Assembly (NCBI GenBank): GCA_937951685.1
Contig: CALFBG010000177.1
Span: 1-57,686 of the forward strand
Direction: 5' to 3'
From: an uncultured Saprospiraceae bacterium
Lineage (GTDB): Bacteria > Bacteroidota > Bacteroidia > Chitinophagales > Saprospiraceae
DNA length: 57,686 bases
Positions 16,847 through 26,394 of this stretch are shown in pieces (position 1 is the stretch's first letter; each line of letters opens with the position of its first letter). A model generated the notes under the pieces. It did no database searches and was not told the DNA's origin. It saw nothing but the letters and a program-made list of their open reading frames with translations. The position numbers were made by a program, and so were the translations under genes.

Positions 16847-18070
16847 ATGAATTTTGAATATAGTGATAAAGTACTTGATCTTCGAAAGCAACTCCTACAG
16901 TTCATGGAAGCGCACGTACGCCCCGTAGAAAAAGAAGTGGAAGCTTTCCATCGTCACCCCGATCATCAATGGCAAAGCTGGCCCGGTTTAGAAGGGCTGA
17001 AAGCAAAAGCAAAAGCGGCTGGTTTGTGGAATTTATTCTTACCTAAGAATTATGAAAATTTTAGTCCCGGATTAAGCAATTTAGAATACGCGCCACTCGC
17101 AGAAATTATGGGTCGCATTATCTGGTCTTCCGAAATCTTCAATTGCAGTGCGCCCGATACGGGTAACATGGAAGTACTCGCAAAGTACGGTTCGCCCGCC
17201 CAACAAGAACGTTGGTTGCAGCCCTTACTCGCTGGAGAAATTCGCTCCGCTTTTTTAATGACCGAACCCGAAGTTGCTTCTTCCGATGCCACCAATATCG
17301 AAACCTCCATCGTACTCGACGGAGAGGAATACGTAATCAATGGTAGAAAATGGTGGTCTTCGGGCGCCATGAATCCAAATTGCAAAGTAGCCATCGTCAT
17401 GGGAAAAACAGATCCTTCCGCTGCACGCCATCAACAGCAAAGTATGATTCTGGTGCCAATGGATACTCCCGGCTTAAAAATAATTCGCCCACTTTCTGTT
17501 TTTGGATATTACGATTCGCCCGAAGGACACGCAGAGATTCAACTCGACAATGTTCGGGTACCCAAAGAGAATCTTATTCTGGGAGAAGGACGTGGATTCG
17601 AAATCGCACAAGGAAGACTAGGTCCTGGGAGAATTCATCATTGTATGCGTTTGATTGGAATGGCGCAACGTTCCTTAGAATTAATGTCGCAACGAGCAGC
17701 CAGCCGAGTCGCTTTTGGCAGAACGATTAAAGACTTTAGTAGCATTCGCCAAGAGATTGCGCACTCGCGTTGTGAAATTGAACAGAGTCGGTTACTTACC
17801 TTATCTGCTGCCGATAAAATGGATCAAGCAGGAAATAAAGTGGCGAAAGATCTCATTGCCATGATAAAAATTGTAGCGCCAAACATGGCACTCAAAGTAA
17901 TTGATCGAGCCATGCAAATTCACGGTGGTAAAGGTGTAAGTAGTGATACGCCACTCGCTCATTTTTATGCCATCGCACGGATGCTTCGCTTGGCCGACGG
18001 TCCCGACGAAGTACATCTTTATCAATTGGGCAAACATACTATTGGCAAATATGCTAAAGATTTAACTTAG
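16847..18070 (+). CDS. Acyl-CoA dehydrogenase, ACAD10/ACAD11-like
   Basis: This 407-residue protein carries the motifs of the ACAD10/11 branch: [28 protein letters not shown], the [15 protein letters not shown] helix, [15 protein letters not shown] and [10 protein letters not shown] close to the C terminus. Members handle longer or branched (including 4-hydroxy) acyl-CoAs in animals, and many bacterial homologues sit in lipid or terpenoid degradation clusters. It forms a tight group with the SDRs on either side (45 and 99 bp gaps). An FAD enzyme in the cytoplasm is expected. Confidence 0.9.
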   Translation: MNFEYSDKVLDLRKQLLQFMEAHVRPVEKEVEAFHRHPDHQWQSWPGLEGLKAKAKAAGLWNLFLPKNYENFSPGLSNLEYAPLAEIMGRIIWSSEIFNCSAPDTGNMEVLAKYGSPAQQERWLQPLLAGEIRSAFLMTEPEVASSDATNIETSIVLDGEEYVINGRKWWSSGAMNPNCKVAIVMGKTDPSAARHQQQSMILVPMDTPGLKIIRPLSVFGYYDSPEGHAEIQLDNVRVPKENLILGEGRGFEIAQGRLGPGRIHHCMRLIGMAQRSLELMSQRAASRVAFGRTIKDFSSIRQEIAHSRCEIEQSRLLTLSAADKMDQAGNKVAKDLIAMIKIVAPNMALKVIDRAMQIHGGKGVSSDTPLAHFYAIARMLRLADGPDEVHLYQLGKHTIGKYAKDLT

Positions 18071-18169
18071 CTAAAAATTGTCTTCAACCTTTCATAGCTA
18101 ATTCCTCAATATTTCACTCGAAGTTATTTTGCGATTTGTTTCATAGCTTCTCCTAATAAAAATACAAGT

Positions 18170-18925
18170 ATGCAAGTCAATCAAAAAGTTGTCATCGTAA
18201 CCGGAGCAGGTTCTGGTATCGGTGCCGCTAGTGCCAAATTATTTGCACAACATAAAGCACGAGTTGTTGTCTCCGACATTCGCCTAGATAAAGCAGCAGC
18301 AGTCGTCCAAGCCATTCAAGCGGAAGGTGGCGAAGCCATCGCCATCCAAGCAGATGTCAGCAATTACGAATCGGTGCAATCTCTTGTTCAACAAACGCTA
18401 GATCAATATCAACAACTCGACGTGATGGTCAATAACGCAGGAATCGGTCCCAAAACAATGGGCAGAACAGAGCACCATACCTTAGAAGATTGGGATAGCG
18501 TCATTGCCGTCAATCAAACGGGCGTTTTTTATTGCATGAAGTTGGCTTTACAGCAAATGACGAAACAAGGTTTCGGTGCCATCGTCAATATTGCTTCCTT
18601 AGCAGGTCTAAAAGCTTCCGTCAATAACTTATCTTACAGCGCAAGTAAATTTGCCGTTGTTGGAATGACTAAATCTGCGGCGCTAGAATACGGAGGAAAA
18701 AATATTCGAGTCAATGCCGTTTGTCCGGGCTATACCGAATCTTCTTTATTAAATAAGTTATTAGCCGTCCGACCAGACATGGGAGAAATTTTACAAAAAA
18801 TGACACCGATGAAAAGGTTTGGACAAGCCAACGAAATTGCCGAAGCAGTCGTTTGGCTGGCTGCTGATAATACAAAATTCATCACGGGACAAACCATCGT
18901 TTTGGACGGTGGAATCTCTTTGTAA
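18170..18925 (+). CDS. Short-chain dehydrogenase/reductase (SDR), FabG-like
   Basis: This 251-residue classical SDR has the motifs TGAGSGIGAAS, ADVSNYE, VNNAGIGP, catalytic NIASLAG Ser and YSASK, and ends in GQTIVLDGGISL. The Asp after the second strand (VSDIRL) favours NAD(H) over NADPH. It is the second SDR of the cluster and directly abuts the enoyl-CoA hydratase/isomerase gene (36 bp). A 3-hydroxyacyl-CoA dehydrogenase role would complete a beta-oxidation turn, which is inference from context. Confidence 0.88.
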   Translation: MQVNQKVVIVTGAGSGIGAASAKLFAQHKARVVVSDIRLDKAAAVVQAIQAEGGEAIAIQADVSNYESVQSLVQQTLDQYQQLDVMVNNAGIGPKTMGRTEHHTLEDWDSVIAVNQTGVFYCMKLALQQMTKQGFGAIVNIASLAGLKASVNNLSYSASKFAVVGMTKSAALEYGGKNIRVNAVCPGYTESSLLNKLLAVRPDMGEILQKMTPMKRFGQANEIAEAVVWLAADNTKFITGQTIVLDGGISL

Positions 18926-18961
18926 ATGCATTTTTTTGTAAAAAATTATTTAAATACCATT

Positions 18962-19732
18962 ATGCAAACCATACAAGTTACTCATAAAGAAGAATATGCC
19001 ATTGTGCAAATGAATCGCCCCAAAGCCAACGCGATCAACCAACTGATGGTACAAGAAATCCGAGAAACCTTTGCTAATTTAGAAAAAGACGATTCCGTCA
19101 GAGGTGTCATCATCACGGGGATTCCAAATTTCTTTTCTGCGGGACTCGACCTCATTGAATTGTATCAATACGACGAAGCACAAATTAGAGCTTTCTTCAT
19201 CGCTTTTGGCTCAATGCACATCGAATTGGTTCAGTTTACCAAACCTTTGATTGCAGCCATCACAGGATATTCTCCCGCCGGAGGAACCGTCATTGCCGTA
19301 GCTTGCGATTATCGAATTATGGCCGAAGGAGATCAGTACACAATTGGTCTTAACGAAGTTGCTGTCAATATTCAAATTTCAAGAAATCTAATTGATGCTT
19401 ATTCTTTTTGGTTAGGAGAAGCTTTGGCTTATCAATATATCCTAGAAGGAAAACTTTTAGATGGTCAAGAAGCTTTAGCCGCAGGTTTAGTACAAGAACT
19501 TCGTCCCTTGGATAAAGTATTGACTAGAGCAGAGTATAAAATGCAAGAACTGCTTTCCGCCAATCAAGATATCTTATGTAACACCAAGAAAAAATTGCGG
19601 AAGAATTGGCTGGCTAATATTGGTAACGATTCCGAAGAAGATTTAGAACAAGCTATTAAAGTTTGGTGGGATCCTGCCGTCCGTGCACAAATGAAAATGT
19701 TTATCACCATGTTAACAAGTAGAAAGAAATAA
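18962..19732 (+). CDS. Enoyl-CoA hydratase/isomerase family, ECI-like
   Basis: The start is set at ATG 18962 (MQTIQVTHKEEYAIVQMNRP); an upstream in-frame ATG at 18926 lies flush with the previous stop and adds 12 hydrophobic residues not found in the family. The 256-residue crotonase fold shows NAINQLMVQEI, the first oxyanion segment FFSAGLDL and the second AITGYSPAGGT. The following GLNEVAVNIQIS carries one Glu, in the manner of delta3,delta2-enoyl-CoA isomerase, and lacks the Gly-rich hydratase loop. It probably moves double bonds in unsaturated acyl-CoAs. Confidence 0.85.
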   Translation: MQTIQVTHKEEYAIVQMNRPKANAINQLMVQEIRETFANLEKDDSVRGVIITGIPNFFSAGLDLIELYQYDEAQIRAFFIAFGSMHIELVQFTKPLIAAITGYSPAGGTVIAVACDYRIMAEGDQYTIGLNEVAVNIQISRNLIDAYSFWLGEALAYQYILEGKLLDGQEALAAGLVQELRPLDKVLTRAEYKMQELLSANQDILCNTKKKLRKNWLANIGNDSEEDLEQAIKVWWDPAVRAQMKMFITMLTSRKK

Positions 19733-19744
19733 GCTTAAAAACCC

Positions 19745-19765
19745 GAAGTTGTCTCTAGCAACTTC
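19745..19765. repeat. Short hairpin with the GAAGTTG core
   Basis: GAAGTTG (19745-19751) and CAACTTC (19759-19765) form a perfect 7-bp stem with a 7-nt loop, between the stop of the isomerase and the start of the oxidoreductase. The stem sequence is the same core found in the dispersed intergenic repeats. Confidence 0.6.
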
Positions 19766-19781
19766 TATAAAAATATCATTA

Positions 19782-20786
19782 ATGAACAAACAACTTAAAT
19801 TAGCAAAACGTCCCGTAGGTATGCCCGATGCCGCTACTTGGACCTTAGAAGAAAATCCAATTCCTACTCCTGCCGAAGGAGAAGTGCTGATCAAACAACA
19901 TTACATTTCTTTAGATCCTGCCATGCGAGGCTGGATGAACGATGTCAAGTCCTACTTACCTCCAATTCCCATTGGAGATGTGATGCGAGCGGGTACCATT
20001 GGAGAAGTAATCGAATCAAATAATCATCCTGTATTTAAAGTCGGTGATATTTTATCCGGCTGGGGTGGCGTACAACAATACACGGCGACGAATGCCAAAA
20101 ATTATTACAAAGTCGATCCTTCGCTTGCCCCCTTACCTACTTACATTGGAACCTTAGGAATGCCAGGCATGACCGCTTATTTTGGTATCTTAGAAGTTGG
20201 TAAAATCAAGGAAGGAGAAACGGTGCTTGTTTCTGGTGCGGCCGGTGCAGTGGGTTCCGTCGTTGGACAAATCGCTAAGATCAAAGGTTGTAAAGTAGTT
20301 GGAATTGCGGGTGGCGCGGAAAAGTGTCAATACCTCATCGACGAACTAGGCTTTGATGCAGCGATTGACTACAAAAATGAGCACGTTCGCAAAAGCATCA
20401 AAGCTGCGTGTCCAGAAGGCGTTGATGTTTATTTTGATAATGTAGGTGGTGAAATTCTTGACGCTGCTTTAGCCAATATTCGTATGCATGCGCGGATAGT
20501 CATCTGTGGCGCCATTTCACAATACAATAATAAAACAGCCATTCAAGGTCCAAGTAATTATCTCTCGCTCTTAGTCAATCGAGCAACTATGCAGGGAATG
20601 GTGGTACTCGATTACGGCAAGTCTTACGGAAAAGCCGCACAGGATATGGGACAGTGGATGCTCGCTGGAAAGCTCAAAAGTAAAGAAGATGTTTATACCG
20701 GTATTGAAAACTTTCACGCAACCTTTACTCGACTCTTTACGGGCGATAAAAAAGGAAAGTTAGTTTTAAAAGTATTAGAAGATTAA
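19782..20786 (+). CDS. NADP-dependent medium-chain oxidoreductase (CurA/leukotriene B4 dehydrogenase type)
   Basis: The start is ATG 19782, giving 334 residues; the frame upstream only offers TTG inside the repeat hairpin. Motifs of the MDR LTB4DH/CurA group are clear: HYISLDPAMRGWM near the N terminus, TLGMPGMTAYFG, the NADPH-binding GAAGAVGSVVGQIAK, and VDVYFDNVGGEILD. No zinc ligands are needed. These enzymes reduce C=C bonds of alpha,beta-unsaturated ketones or aldehydes with NADPH. In this cluster it may saturate double bonds of the substrate chain. Confidence 0.9.
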   Translation: MNKQLKLAKRPVGMPDAATWTLEENPIPTPAEGEVLIKQHYISLDPAMRGWMNDVKSYLPPIPIGDVMRAGTIGEVIESNNHPVFKVGDILSGWGGVQQYTATNAKNYYKVDPSLAPLPTYIGTLGMPGMTAYFGILEVGKIKEGETVLVSGAAGAVGSVVGQIAKIKGCKVVGIAGGAEKCQYLIDELGFDAAIDYKNEHVRKSIKAACPEGVDVYFDNVGGEILDAALANIRMHARIVICGAISQYNNKTAIQGPSNYLSLLVNRATMQGMVVLDYGKSYGKAAQDMGQWMLAGKLKSKEDVYTGIENFHATFTRLFTGDKKGKLVLKVLED

Positions 20787-20811
20787 GCCCTCAACCTAAA
20801 TTCAACAAGCA

Positions 20812-21549
20812 ATGCGATTAAAAAATAAAGTAGCCATCGTCACGGGTGGCGCCCGAGGAATTGGAAAAGCCATCTCTGAATTATTCGCCCAAGAAGGAGC
20901 AACCGTATTCATCTGGGATTTACTGGAAGAAGGAACGGAAACCGCAGCCGCAATTACTGCACAGGGAGGAAAGGCTAGTTTCCAACGTATTTCTGTAACG
21001 GATAAAGTTGCCGTTGCGGAAGCCGCCGCTAAGATTTTTGCGGACGAAGGAAAAATTGATATCCTCATTAATAACGCCGGAATCACTAAAGATCGAACGC
21101 TACAAAAAATGAGTGAAGAAGATTGGGATGCCGTGATTAACGTCAATCTCAAAGGCGTTTTTCTTTGTACACAAGCCATTGCGGGCTATATGCGACAAAA
21201 TGGATACGGTAGAATTGTCTCCGCTGCTTCCAACGTCGGCTTACGTGGAAACTTTGGACAAAGCAATTACTCCGCAACTAAAGCAGGTGTTATTGCCATG
21301 GCTAAAACCTGGACGCTCGAATTGGGGAAATACGGCATTACCGCAAATTGTATCGCTCCCGGATTTACCGAAACGGAAATGACGGCCAAAATTCCAGCGG
21401 AACATTTTGAAGCCTTCAAAGCTCAAATTCCAGTACGCAAAGTCGCTCAACCCATTGATATTGCTTATGGCTACCTTTACCTGGCCTCCGAAGAAGCGTC
21501 TTTCGTTTCCGGTATTTGCTTAACCATTGACGGTGGCTGGTCGCGATAA
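20812..21549 (+). CDS. 3-oxoacyl-(ACP/CoA) reductase, FabG-type SDR
   Basis: This 245-residue protein shows TGGARGIGKAIS, INNAGITKDRTLQKM and NVNLKGVFLCTQ, the catalytic AASNVG Ser, YSATKAG and SGICLTIDGGW. The GITKD and LKGVF segments are more FabG/PhaB-like than the other two SDRs here. It lies 25 bp after the MDR gene and 36 bp before the MaoC hydratase, a frequent FabG-MaoC pair acting on (R)-3-hydroxyacyl-CoA. This is probably not the housekeeping FabG, which is usually found with fatty-acid synthesis genes. Confidence 0.88.
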   Translation: MRLKNKVAIVTGGARGIGKAISELFAQEGATVFIWDLLEEGTETAAAITAQGGKASFQRISVTDKVAVAEAAAKIFADEGKIDILINNAGITKDRTLQKMSEEDWDAVINVNLKGVFLCTQAIAGYMRQNGYGRIVSAASNVGLRGNFGQSNYSATKAGVIAMAKTWTLELGKYGITANCIAPGFTETEMTAKIPAEHFEAFKAQIPVRKVAQPIDIAYGYLYLASEEASFVSGICLTIDGGWSR

Positions 21550-21585
21550 CATAAGCTTTCTTTTTACTCAAATAAATTATTCTCT

Positions 21586-22050
21586 ATGTCTCAAATAATT
21601 GTTGAAAACTTTGCCGACTTCCGAAAAATGGAAGGACAAACATTAGCACCAGGGCCTTGGATTACAATTACCCAAGCGATGATTAACGCTTTTGCAGAAG
21701 CTACGCTGGATCGACAATGGATTCACGTCGACGAAGCAAAAGCTGCCGCACAATCTCCCTTCAAAACAACGATTGCGCACGGTTTTATGTCTGTCTCTAT
21801 GATTTCTAAAATGCTAGAAGATCTGGTTTTAATTAAAAGCGTGTCCATGGGATTTAATTACGGCTTAAATAAAGTTCGTTTTCCACATCCCGTTTTGGTC
21901 AATAGTCGACTTCGCTTGTTGAGTTCCATCGCCAAAATTGAAGATTATCATGGCAATGGATTGAAAGTCTTTTGGAACTGTACCGTCGCCATTGAAGGTG
22001 CTGAAAAACCTGCTTGTGTGGGAGAGTTTATTACTTTATTCTTTGAATAA
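21586..22050 (+). CDS. MaoC-family (R)-specific enoyl-CoA hydratase
   Basis: This 154-residue single hot-dog protein carries the hydratase 2 signature: Asp and His in TLDRQWIHVDEAKA, then FKTTIAHGFMSVSMIS. Closest in style to the NodN/MaoC group. It hydrates trans-2-enoyl-CoA to the (R)-3-hydroxy product. It follows fabG closely and is 9 bp from the SGNH hydrolase gene, so all three should share a transcript. Confidence 0.9.
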   Translation: MSQIIVENFADFRKMEGQTLAPGPWITITQAMINAFAEATLDRQWIHVDEAKAAAQSPFKTTIAHGFMSVSMISKMLEDLVLIKSVSMGFNYGLNKVRFPHPVLVNSRLRLLSSIAKIEDYHGNGLKVFWNCTVAIEGAEKPACVGEFITLFFE

Positions 22051-22059
22051 TTTCTTGTC

Positions 22060-22842
22060 ATGAATCCTAAATATATCTTGGGTGCTTTGATTAGCATTCC
22101 ATTGCTCCCAGTCCTTTATTGGCAAGGTCAAAATATTAGAAAGAAAGTTCCGAGCTTACCCGACGCCAAAGGAACAACCGGCAAAGTGCAGCGCAACTTT
22201 GATCGTACCCTCAAAGTCATTTGTATCGGGGAGAGTACGATTGCGGGGGTTGGTGTAGCAACCCACGAAGAAGGATTTACGGGGAGTTTTGCCAGAGAAT
22301 TATCCACGCAATTATCCGTTGACGTTGATTGGAAAGTATTCGCAAAAAGCGGCATTACGGCAAAGGGTGTTGCACAAACACTAATTCCTAAAATCACGCA
22401 GGAAAAACCAGACTTAATCGTGATTGGCTTAGGAGGCAACGACGCTTTCAAACTCAATCGACCAAGGCGTTGGCGAGCTGATATTCAATCTTTATTGAAT
22501 GCAATTAGAAAGCATTTCCCAGAAGTGCCAATTACTTTTACGAATATGCCACCGATCAAAAATTTTCCAGCCTTTCCTTCACTCATCAAATTTACAATCG
22601 GAGGTTTAGGGGAGATTTTAGGCGATGAATTATCCGCTATTTTACCACAGCATAAAGTGTATTTCAACGCGGATAAAATTACTTTTGAAAATTGGCTCGG
22701 CAAATTACCAAAAGGAAAAAAAACCGAAGACTTTTTTAGCGATGGCGTACATCCTTCGAAATTAACTTACCAAATTTGGGGAAAAGACTTCGCACAATAC
22801 ATTGCTCATTCAGAAAAAATCAAACAAGATTTACAAGTCTAA
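22060..22842 (+). CDS. Membrane-anchored SGNH/GDSL hydrolase
   Basis: This 260-residue protein has an N-terminal hydrophobic segment (residues about 5-20) and then the SGNH blocks: ICIGESTIAGVG (block I Ser), SGITAKG (block II Gly), IGLGGNDAF (block III Asn) and FSDGVHPS near the C terminus (block V Asp-x-x-His). Lipases, thioesterases and acyl-esterases belong here. As the last gene of the acyl-CoA run it could release acyl groups that feed the pathway, or act as a thioesterase. The N-terminal segment suggests anchoring in the inner membrane. Confidence 0.85.
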   Translation: MNPKYILGALISIPLLPVLYWQGQNIRKKVPSLPDAKGTTGKVQRNFDRTLKVICIGESTIAGVGVATHEEGFTGSFARELSTQLSVDVDWKVFAKSGITAKGVAQTLIPKITQEKPDLIVIGLGGNDAFKLNRPRRWRADIQSLLNAIRKHFPEVPITFTNMPPIKNFPAFPSLIKFTIGGLGEILGDELSAILPQHKVYFNADKITFENWLGKLPKGKKTEDFFSDGVHPSKLTYQIWGKDFAQYIAHSEKIKQDLQV

Positions 22843-22874
22843 TTTTTTAGTACGTTTCACCTAATGCTTCCGCT

Positions 22875-23843
22875 ATGACTTTTCAACTACCTACGTTCCG
22901 ATCCTTTGCTTACGGATATTACTTTTGCTTATGCTGCGTACTTTTGAGTTGTACGACTTCCGTCGAAAAAGATCCTCCGATCCTACAAGTCGCTAGTGGT
23001 CAAATCGAACGACTGGTTAATTTTCCTTCCCAGTTTGTCGATGCTAGAAACGTTGATGTTTGGTTGCCAGAAGATTATACGCCACAAAAAAAATATGCCG
23101 TGCTTTATATGCATGATGGTCAGATGCTTTTCGATTCGACAACCACTTGGAATAAACAAGAATGGGGCGTAGATGAAACCCTGACCAAATTAAGAAACGA
23201 ACAAATGATTCGACCTTGCATCGTTGTGGGCGTTTGGAATGGTGATTCGACCCGACACGCAGATTACTTTCCACAAAAACCGTTTGCACAACTCCCCACT
23301 ACCCTGCAAGATTCTTTATTGCAATCGGGCAAAAGAAACAATGGTGTTCCTCTATTTGCTAAACCCGTACAGTCCGATCAATATTTAAAATTTTTAACGC
23401 AAGAACTCAAACCATTCATCGATCAAAAATACGCAAGTTACAGCGACCGAGCGAATACCTTCATCGCTGGCTCTAGCATGGGCGGTTTGATTTCGATGTA
23501 CGCCATTTGCGAATATCCTGAAGTCTTTGGCGGCGCAGCTTGTCTTTCCACCCACTGGATTGGTACCTTCACCAAAGAAAATAATCCGATTCCCGATGCA
23601 TTTGCAGCGTATCTCAAAGCAAACTTACCCGATCCTGCTACCCACAAATTGTACTTTGACTACGGCACAGCGACCTTAGATGCTTTATACGAAGAGGCAC
23701 AATTGCAAGTCGATACGATTCTACGCGAGCGCTACCCTACCGAACAATGGATGAGTAAAAAATTTGTAGGTGCTGATCATTCTGAACGATCTTGGGCAAA
23801 GCGTTTAGTGATTCCTTTTCGCTTTCTTTTGGCGAAGAACTAG
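22875..23843 (+). CDS. Lipoprotein alpha/beta-hydrolase (esterase D/Fes type)
   Basis: This 322-residue protein has a lipoprotein signal with lipobox LLSC (Cys near residue 26). The PF00756-like core shows DVWLPEDYTPQ, VLYMHDGQMLFD, the nucleophile elbow AGSSMGGLIS and a late GADHSERSW that supplies the catalytic His. A different subgroup from the esterase at 3800 (no helical repeats). Its 32-bp distance from the SGNH gene suggests it may be part of the same unit. Substrate unknown; carbohydrate ester or siderophore esterases are the best-known relatives. Confidence 0.85.
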   Translation: MTFQLPTFRSFAYGYYFCLCCVLLSCTTSVEKDPPILQVASGQIERLVNFPSQFVDARNVDVWLPEDYTPQKKYAVLYMHDGQMLFDSTTTWNKQEWGVDETLTKLRNEQMIRPCIVVGVWNGDSTRHADYFPQKPFAQLPTTLQDSLLQSGKRNNGVPLFAKPVQSDQYLKFLTQELKPFIDQKYASYSDRANTFIAGSSMGGLISMYAICEYPEVFGGAACLSTHWIGTFTKENNPIPDAFAAYLKANLPDPATHKLYFDYGTATLDALYEEAQLQVDTILRERYPTEQWMSKKFVGADHSERSWAKRLVIPFRFLLAKN

Positions 23844-24312
23844 TTCTTTTTTCTTTCCATAAAAAATACATGCTCTTAATCTCCTATTCGTTACTTTTTG
23901 TAAACAAATTACTTACAAAGTAAAGAAATAAATTTACGAAATATAGGCATTTTAAGAAAACTAATCTGCGATCTTCTCGTATACCTAAACTAATTGGAGA
24001 GGTATCATATAAGTTCCGAGGTAAAATTCAACCTATCCAATTAGTTTCTTGAAACTTTTTATGATCACCACTTGATGATGTTTCCGCTAGCACAATTTAG
24101 AAAAGATAACGCGGCGATGCTTCGCACTGAGCGAATGCTTTGTTGCCCAAGTTTTCGCCATATCTCCATGTCTAAATTTATACGAAAAGTATGCAAAACC
24201 CTATTCAGGGATTAGGCAAAATAAGTATTGGTGCCTTTTTTGCATAGTAGTACCTGAACCTAATTTTACCAACGCTGCAAAGCAAAACATACGCTTAGAG
24301 GAATATCTTAAA
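23844..24312. other. 469-bp intergenic region before the histidine kinase
   Basis: No ORF is supported. It contains the 17-bp inverted repeat at 23987-24047. A GC-richer patch with a TTCGC-4-GCGAA dyad follows (around 24119-24133), as does a short CCCT/AGGG hairpin near 24200. A leader, regulatory RNA or repeat remnant is possible. Confidence 0.5.
23987..24047. repeat. 17-bp inverted repeat
   Basis: The arms 23987-24003 and 24031-24047 (AAACTAATTGGAGAGGT and its complement) match at 16 of 17 positions around a 27-nt loop. There is no T-tract after it. It does not contain the GAAGTTGTTT core, so it belongs to another class of hairpin. Confidence 0.7.
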
Positions 24313-26373
24313 ATGAAGACTTATATTAGCTTATTAATTTGTGGACTTTGTTGTTTGTTGGGTAGTACGACGACCCAAGGGCAAAACTATCAAAACATTA
24401 ATGATAGCTTGCAACAAATGCTCAGTACGACCATCATTGGGAAAGATCGTGTTGATCTGCTCAATGAAATTAGCTATAACTTTCGGCGTACCTCGCCGGA
24501 GAATGTCCTTCATTTCGCTAAAAAAGCGGAAAGTATCGCTCACAAAATTAATTATCAAAAAGGGCTTTGTATTGCTTATAAAAACATGGGGATTGCTTAT
24601 TACAAGCTTGGAAAACCCATCAATCTAACCTCTAATTACTACCAACTCGCGATCAGTATTGCCGAAGAAATTGGTGACTACTATACACAAGCCGCTTGTA
24701 ATAATAACATCGCTTTACTTTATAATCAAAGTTTAGATTACAACACCGCACTAAAGTATTATTTAAAAGGAATCGAAATTTTTGATCAACACTTTGAGGA
24801 AGGAAATAGACTCAAAGCTTTAATGCTCGCCAATGTTAGCAGTTGCTTTTTCCAATTGAAAGATAATGATCGAGCGTTAGCCTACGGTGAACGTGCCAAT
24901 AGCATTGCTAGAAAATATGATCTACAGTCCATCCTCTCAATGTATTTAGACGATCTGGCTCAGGTTTATACAGAAATTAATGAATTTGAAAAATCGGAGC
25001 AATTATTACAAGAGGCAAGAGTCTTACAAAAACGCTTCGGAGATCATCAATCCTATTTACAGACCGTTAAGACGCTCGTAGATTTGAGGTTGAAGATGGA
25101 AGACCTAAAAGATTCGAAATTCTTAATTAATGATGCCATTAACTTAGCGAAAGCCAACGAGTTCAACCCGCTTATTCCAGGATTATACAATGTACTCGGA
25201 AAAGTTTTTTTCTTTGAAAATCAATACGATAGTACTTTATATTACTGTAATAAAGCTTACGAGTCTGCCGTAGCTAGTGAGGATATGCCAGATCAAAAAA
25301 ATGCGCTTGAAATTCTCAGTTCAACTTATCATAAAAAAGGACAATATCAAAAAGCTTACGAGCTTTTTTATAGCTATCACGTTATTCAGGATAGTATGCA
25401 AAATGCCCAAAAGTTTGCGGAGACTTCGAGGTTAGAATCCGCCTATCAAAATCGGGTAAACAATCAAAAGATTGAATTTTTACAACAAGAAAAAGCGATT
25501 CAAAAATCCAGGATTAGCTTACTTTGGGTTTTGTGTTTTGTGGCACTTTCTTTCCTCCTTTTAATTTTTTACTTTTTCTATAAAAACAAAAAGAGTAACA
25601 AAATTATTCAGCAAAAAAACAAGGAATTAGAAAAATATATTTCTAGCAATATGCAACTAGAAAATTTTGCTTATATCGCTTCGCATGATTTAAAAACACC
25701 TTTGCGCACCATTGTTAGTTTCACTCAGTTGTTACGACGTAAAATGAAACATAATCTCGGGGAAGCAGAGTCAGACTACCTTAACCACATTATTACCGGC
25801 GCCAAAGAGATGACCGTGTTGATCGAAGACCTGTTGAGCTACGCCATGATTGAAAAGAAGAAGTTGCGCTTAGAACAGTTTGAAGTAGAACCCTTAATCA
25901 AAGTTTTACTATCCGAAATTGATCTTTACATTAAGGAACAACAAGCTCATATTTTCCTAAATATACAAGTAGAAAATATGGTTGGTGATTCTATTTTAAT
26001 TAAACATGTCTTGCAAAATTTACTGACTAATGCCATCAAGTTTACACAAGATGGACAAACGCCTAAAGTCTGGATTAGCGCTTATGAGCAAAAAGGAAAA
26101 TGGCTTTTCCAAGTGCGAGATAATGGCATTGGCATCGATAAAGAATTTCACGAAAAGATATTTTTAATCTTTAAACGCCTCAACAATAAGTTAGATTATG
26201 ATGGTTCTGGAATTGGCTTAGCCATTTGTAAGAAAGTAATTGATCTCCACCAAGGAGCAATTTGGTTAGATTCAGAAAAAGGAAAAGGTAGTACTTTCTC
26301 CTTCACAATCCCAATGGTAAAAATAGCGGCAGCACCGCAAGATAAAGAACAACTCAGCAAAGCATTTGCATAA
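24313..26373 (+). CDS. TPR-containing sensor histidine kinase
   Basis: This 686-residue protein has a signal peptide (residues 1-23). A periplasmic array of TPR-like helical repeats follows (about residues 30-370, e.g. GLCIAYKNMGIAYYKLGKP and ALKYYLKGIEIF). Then come a coiled coil, one membrane helix (about 398-416) and a cytoplasmic kinase core: HisKA with FAYIASHDLKTPLR (phospho-accepting His), N box NLLTNAIKFT, G1 DNGIGID, F box IFKRL and G2 GSGIGLAI. It has no receiver domain and no response regulator gene adjoins it, so its output is an orphan in this window. TPR input domains are common in Bacteroidota kinases and probably sense protein partners. Confidence 0.92.
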   Translation: MKTYISLLICGLCCLLGSTTTQGQNYQNINDSLQQMLSTTIIGKDRVDLLNEISYNFRRTSPENVLHFAKKAESIAHKINYQKGLCIAYKNMGIAYYKLGKPINLTSNYYQLAISIAEEIGDYYTQAACNNNIALLYNQSLDYNTALKYYLKGIEIFDQHFEEGNRLKALMLANVSSCFFQLKDNDRALAYGERANSIARKYDLQSILSMYLDDLAQVYTEINEFEKSEQLLQEARVLQKRFGDHQSYLQTVKTLVDLRLKMEDLKDSKFLINDAINLAKANEFNPLIPGLYNVLGKVFFFENQYDSTLYYCNKAYESAVASEDMPDQKNALEILSSTYHKKGQYQKAYELFYSYHVIQDSMQNAQKFAETSRLESAYQNRVNNQKIEFLQQEKAIQKSRISLLWVLCFVALSFLLLIFYFFYKNKKSNKIIQQKNKELEKYISSNMQLENFAYIASHDLKTPLRTIVSFTQLLRRKMKHNLGEAESDYLNHIITGAKEMTVLIEDLLSYAMIEKKKLRLEQFEVEPLIKVLLSEIDLYIKEQQAHIFLNIQVENMVGDSILIKHVLQNLLTNAIKFTQDGQTPKVWISAYEQKGKWLFQVRDNGIGIDKEFHEKIFLIFKRLNNKLDYDGSGIGLAICKKVIDLHQGAIWLDSEKGKGSTFSFTIPMVKIAAAPQDKEQLSKAFA

Positions 26374-26394
26374 AAAATTTAATTCGCAATAAAG

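Noticed and set aside
23835..23848. 14-bp palindrome AAGAACTAGTTCTT followed by T's at the end of the esterase gene
   Set aside because: As a terminator the stem is only 5 bp with a 4-nt loop; kept out as too weak.
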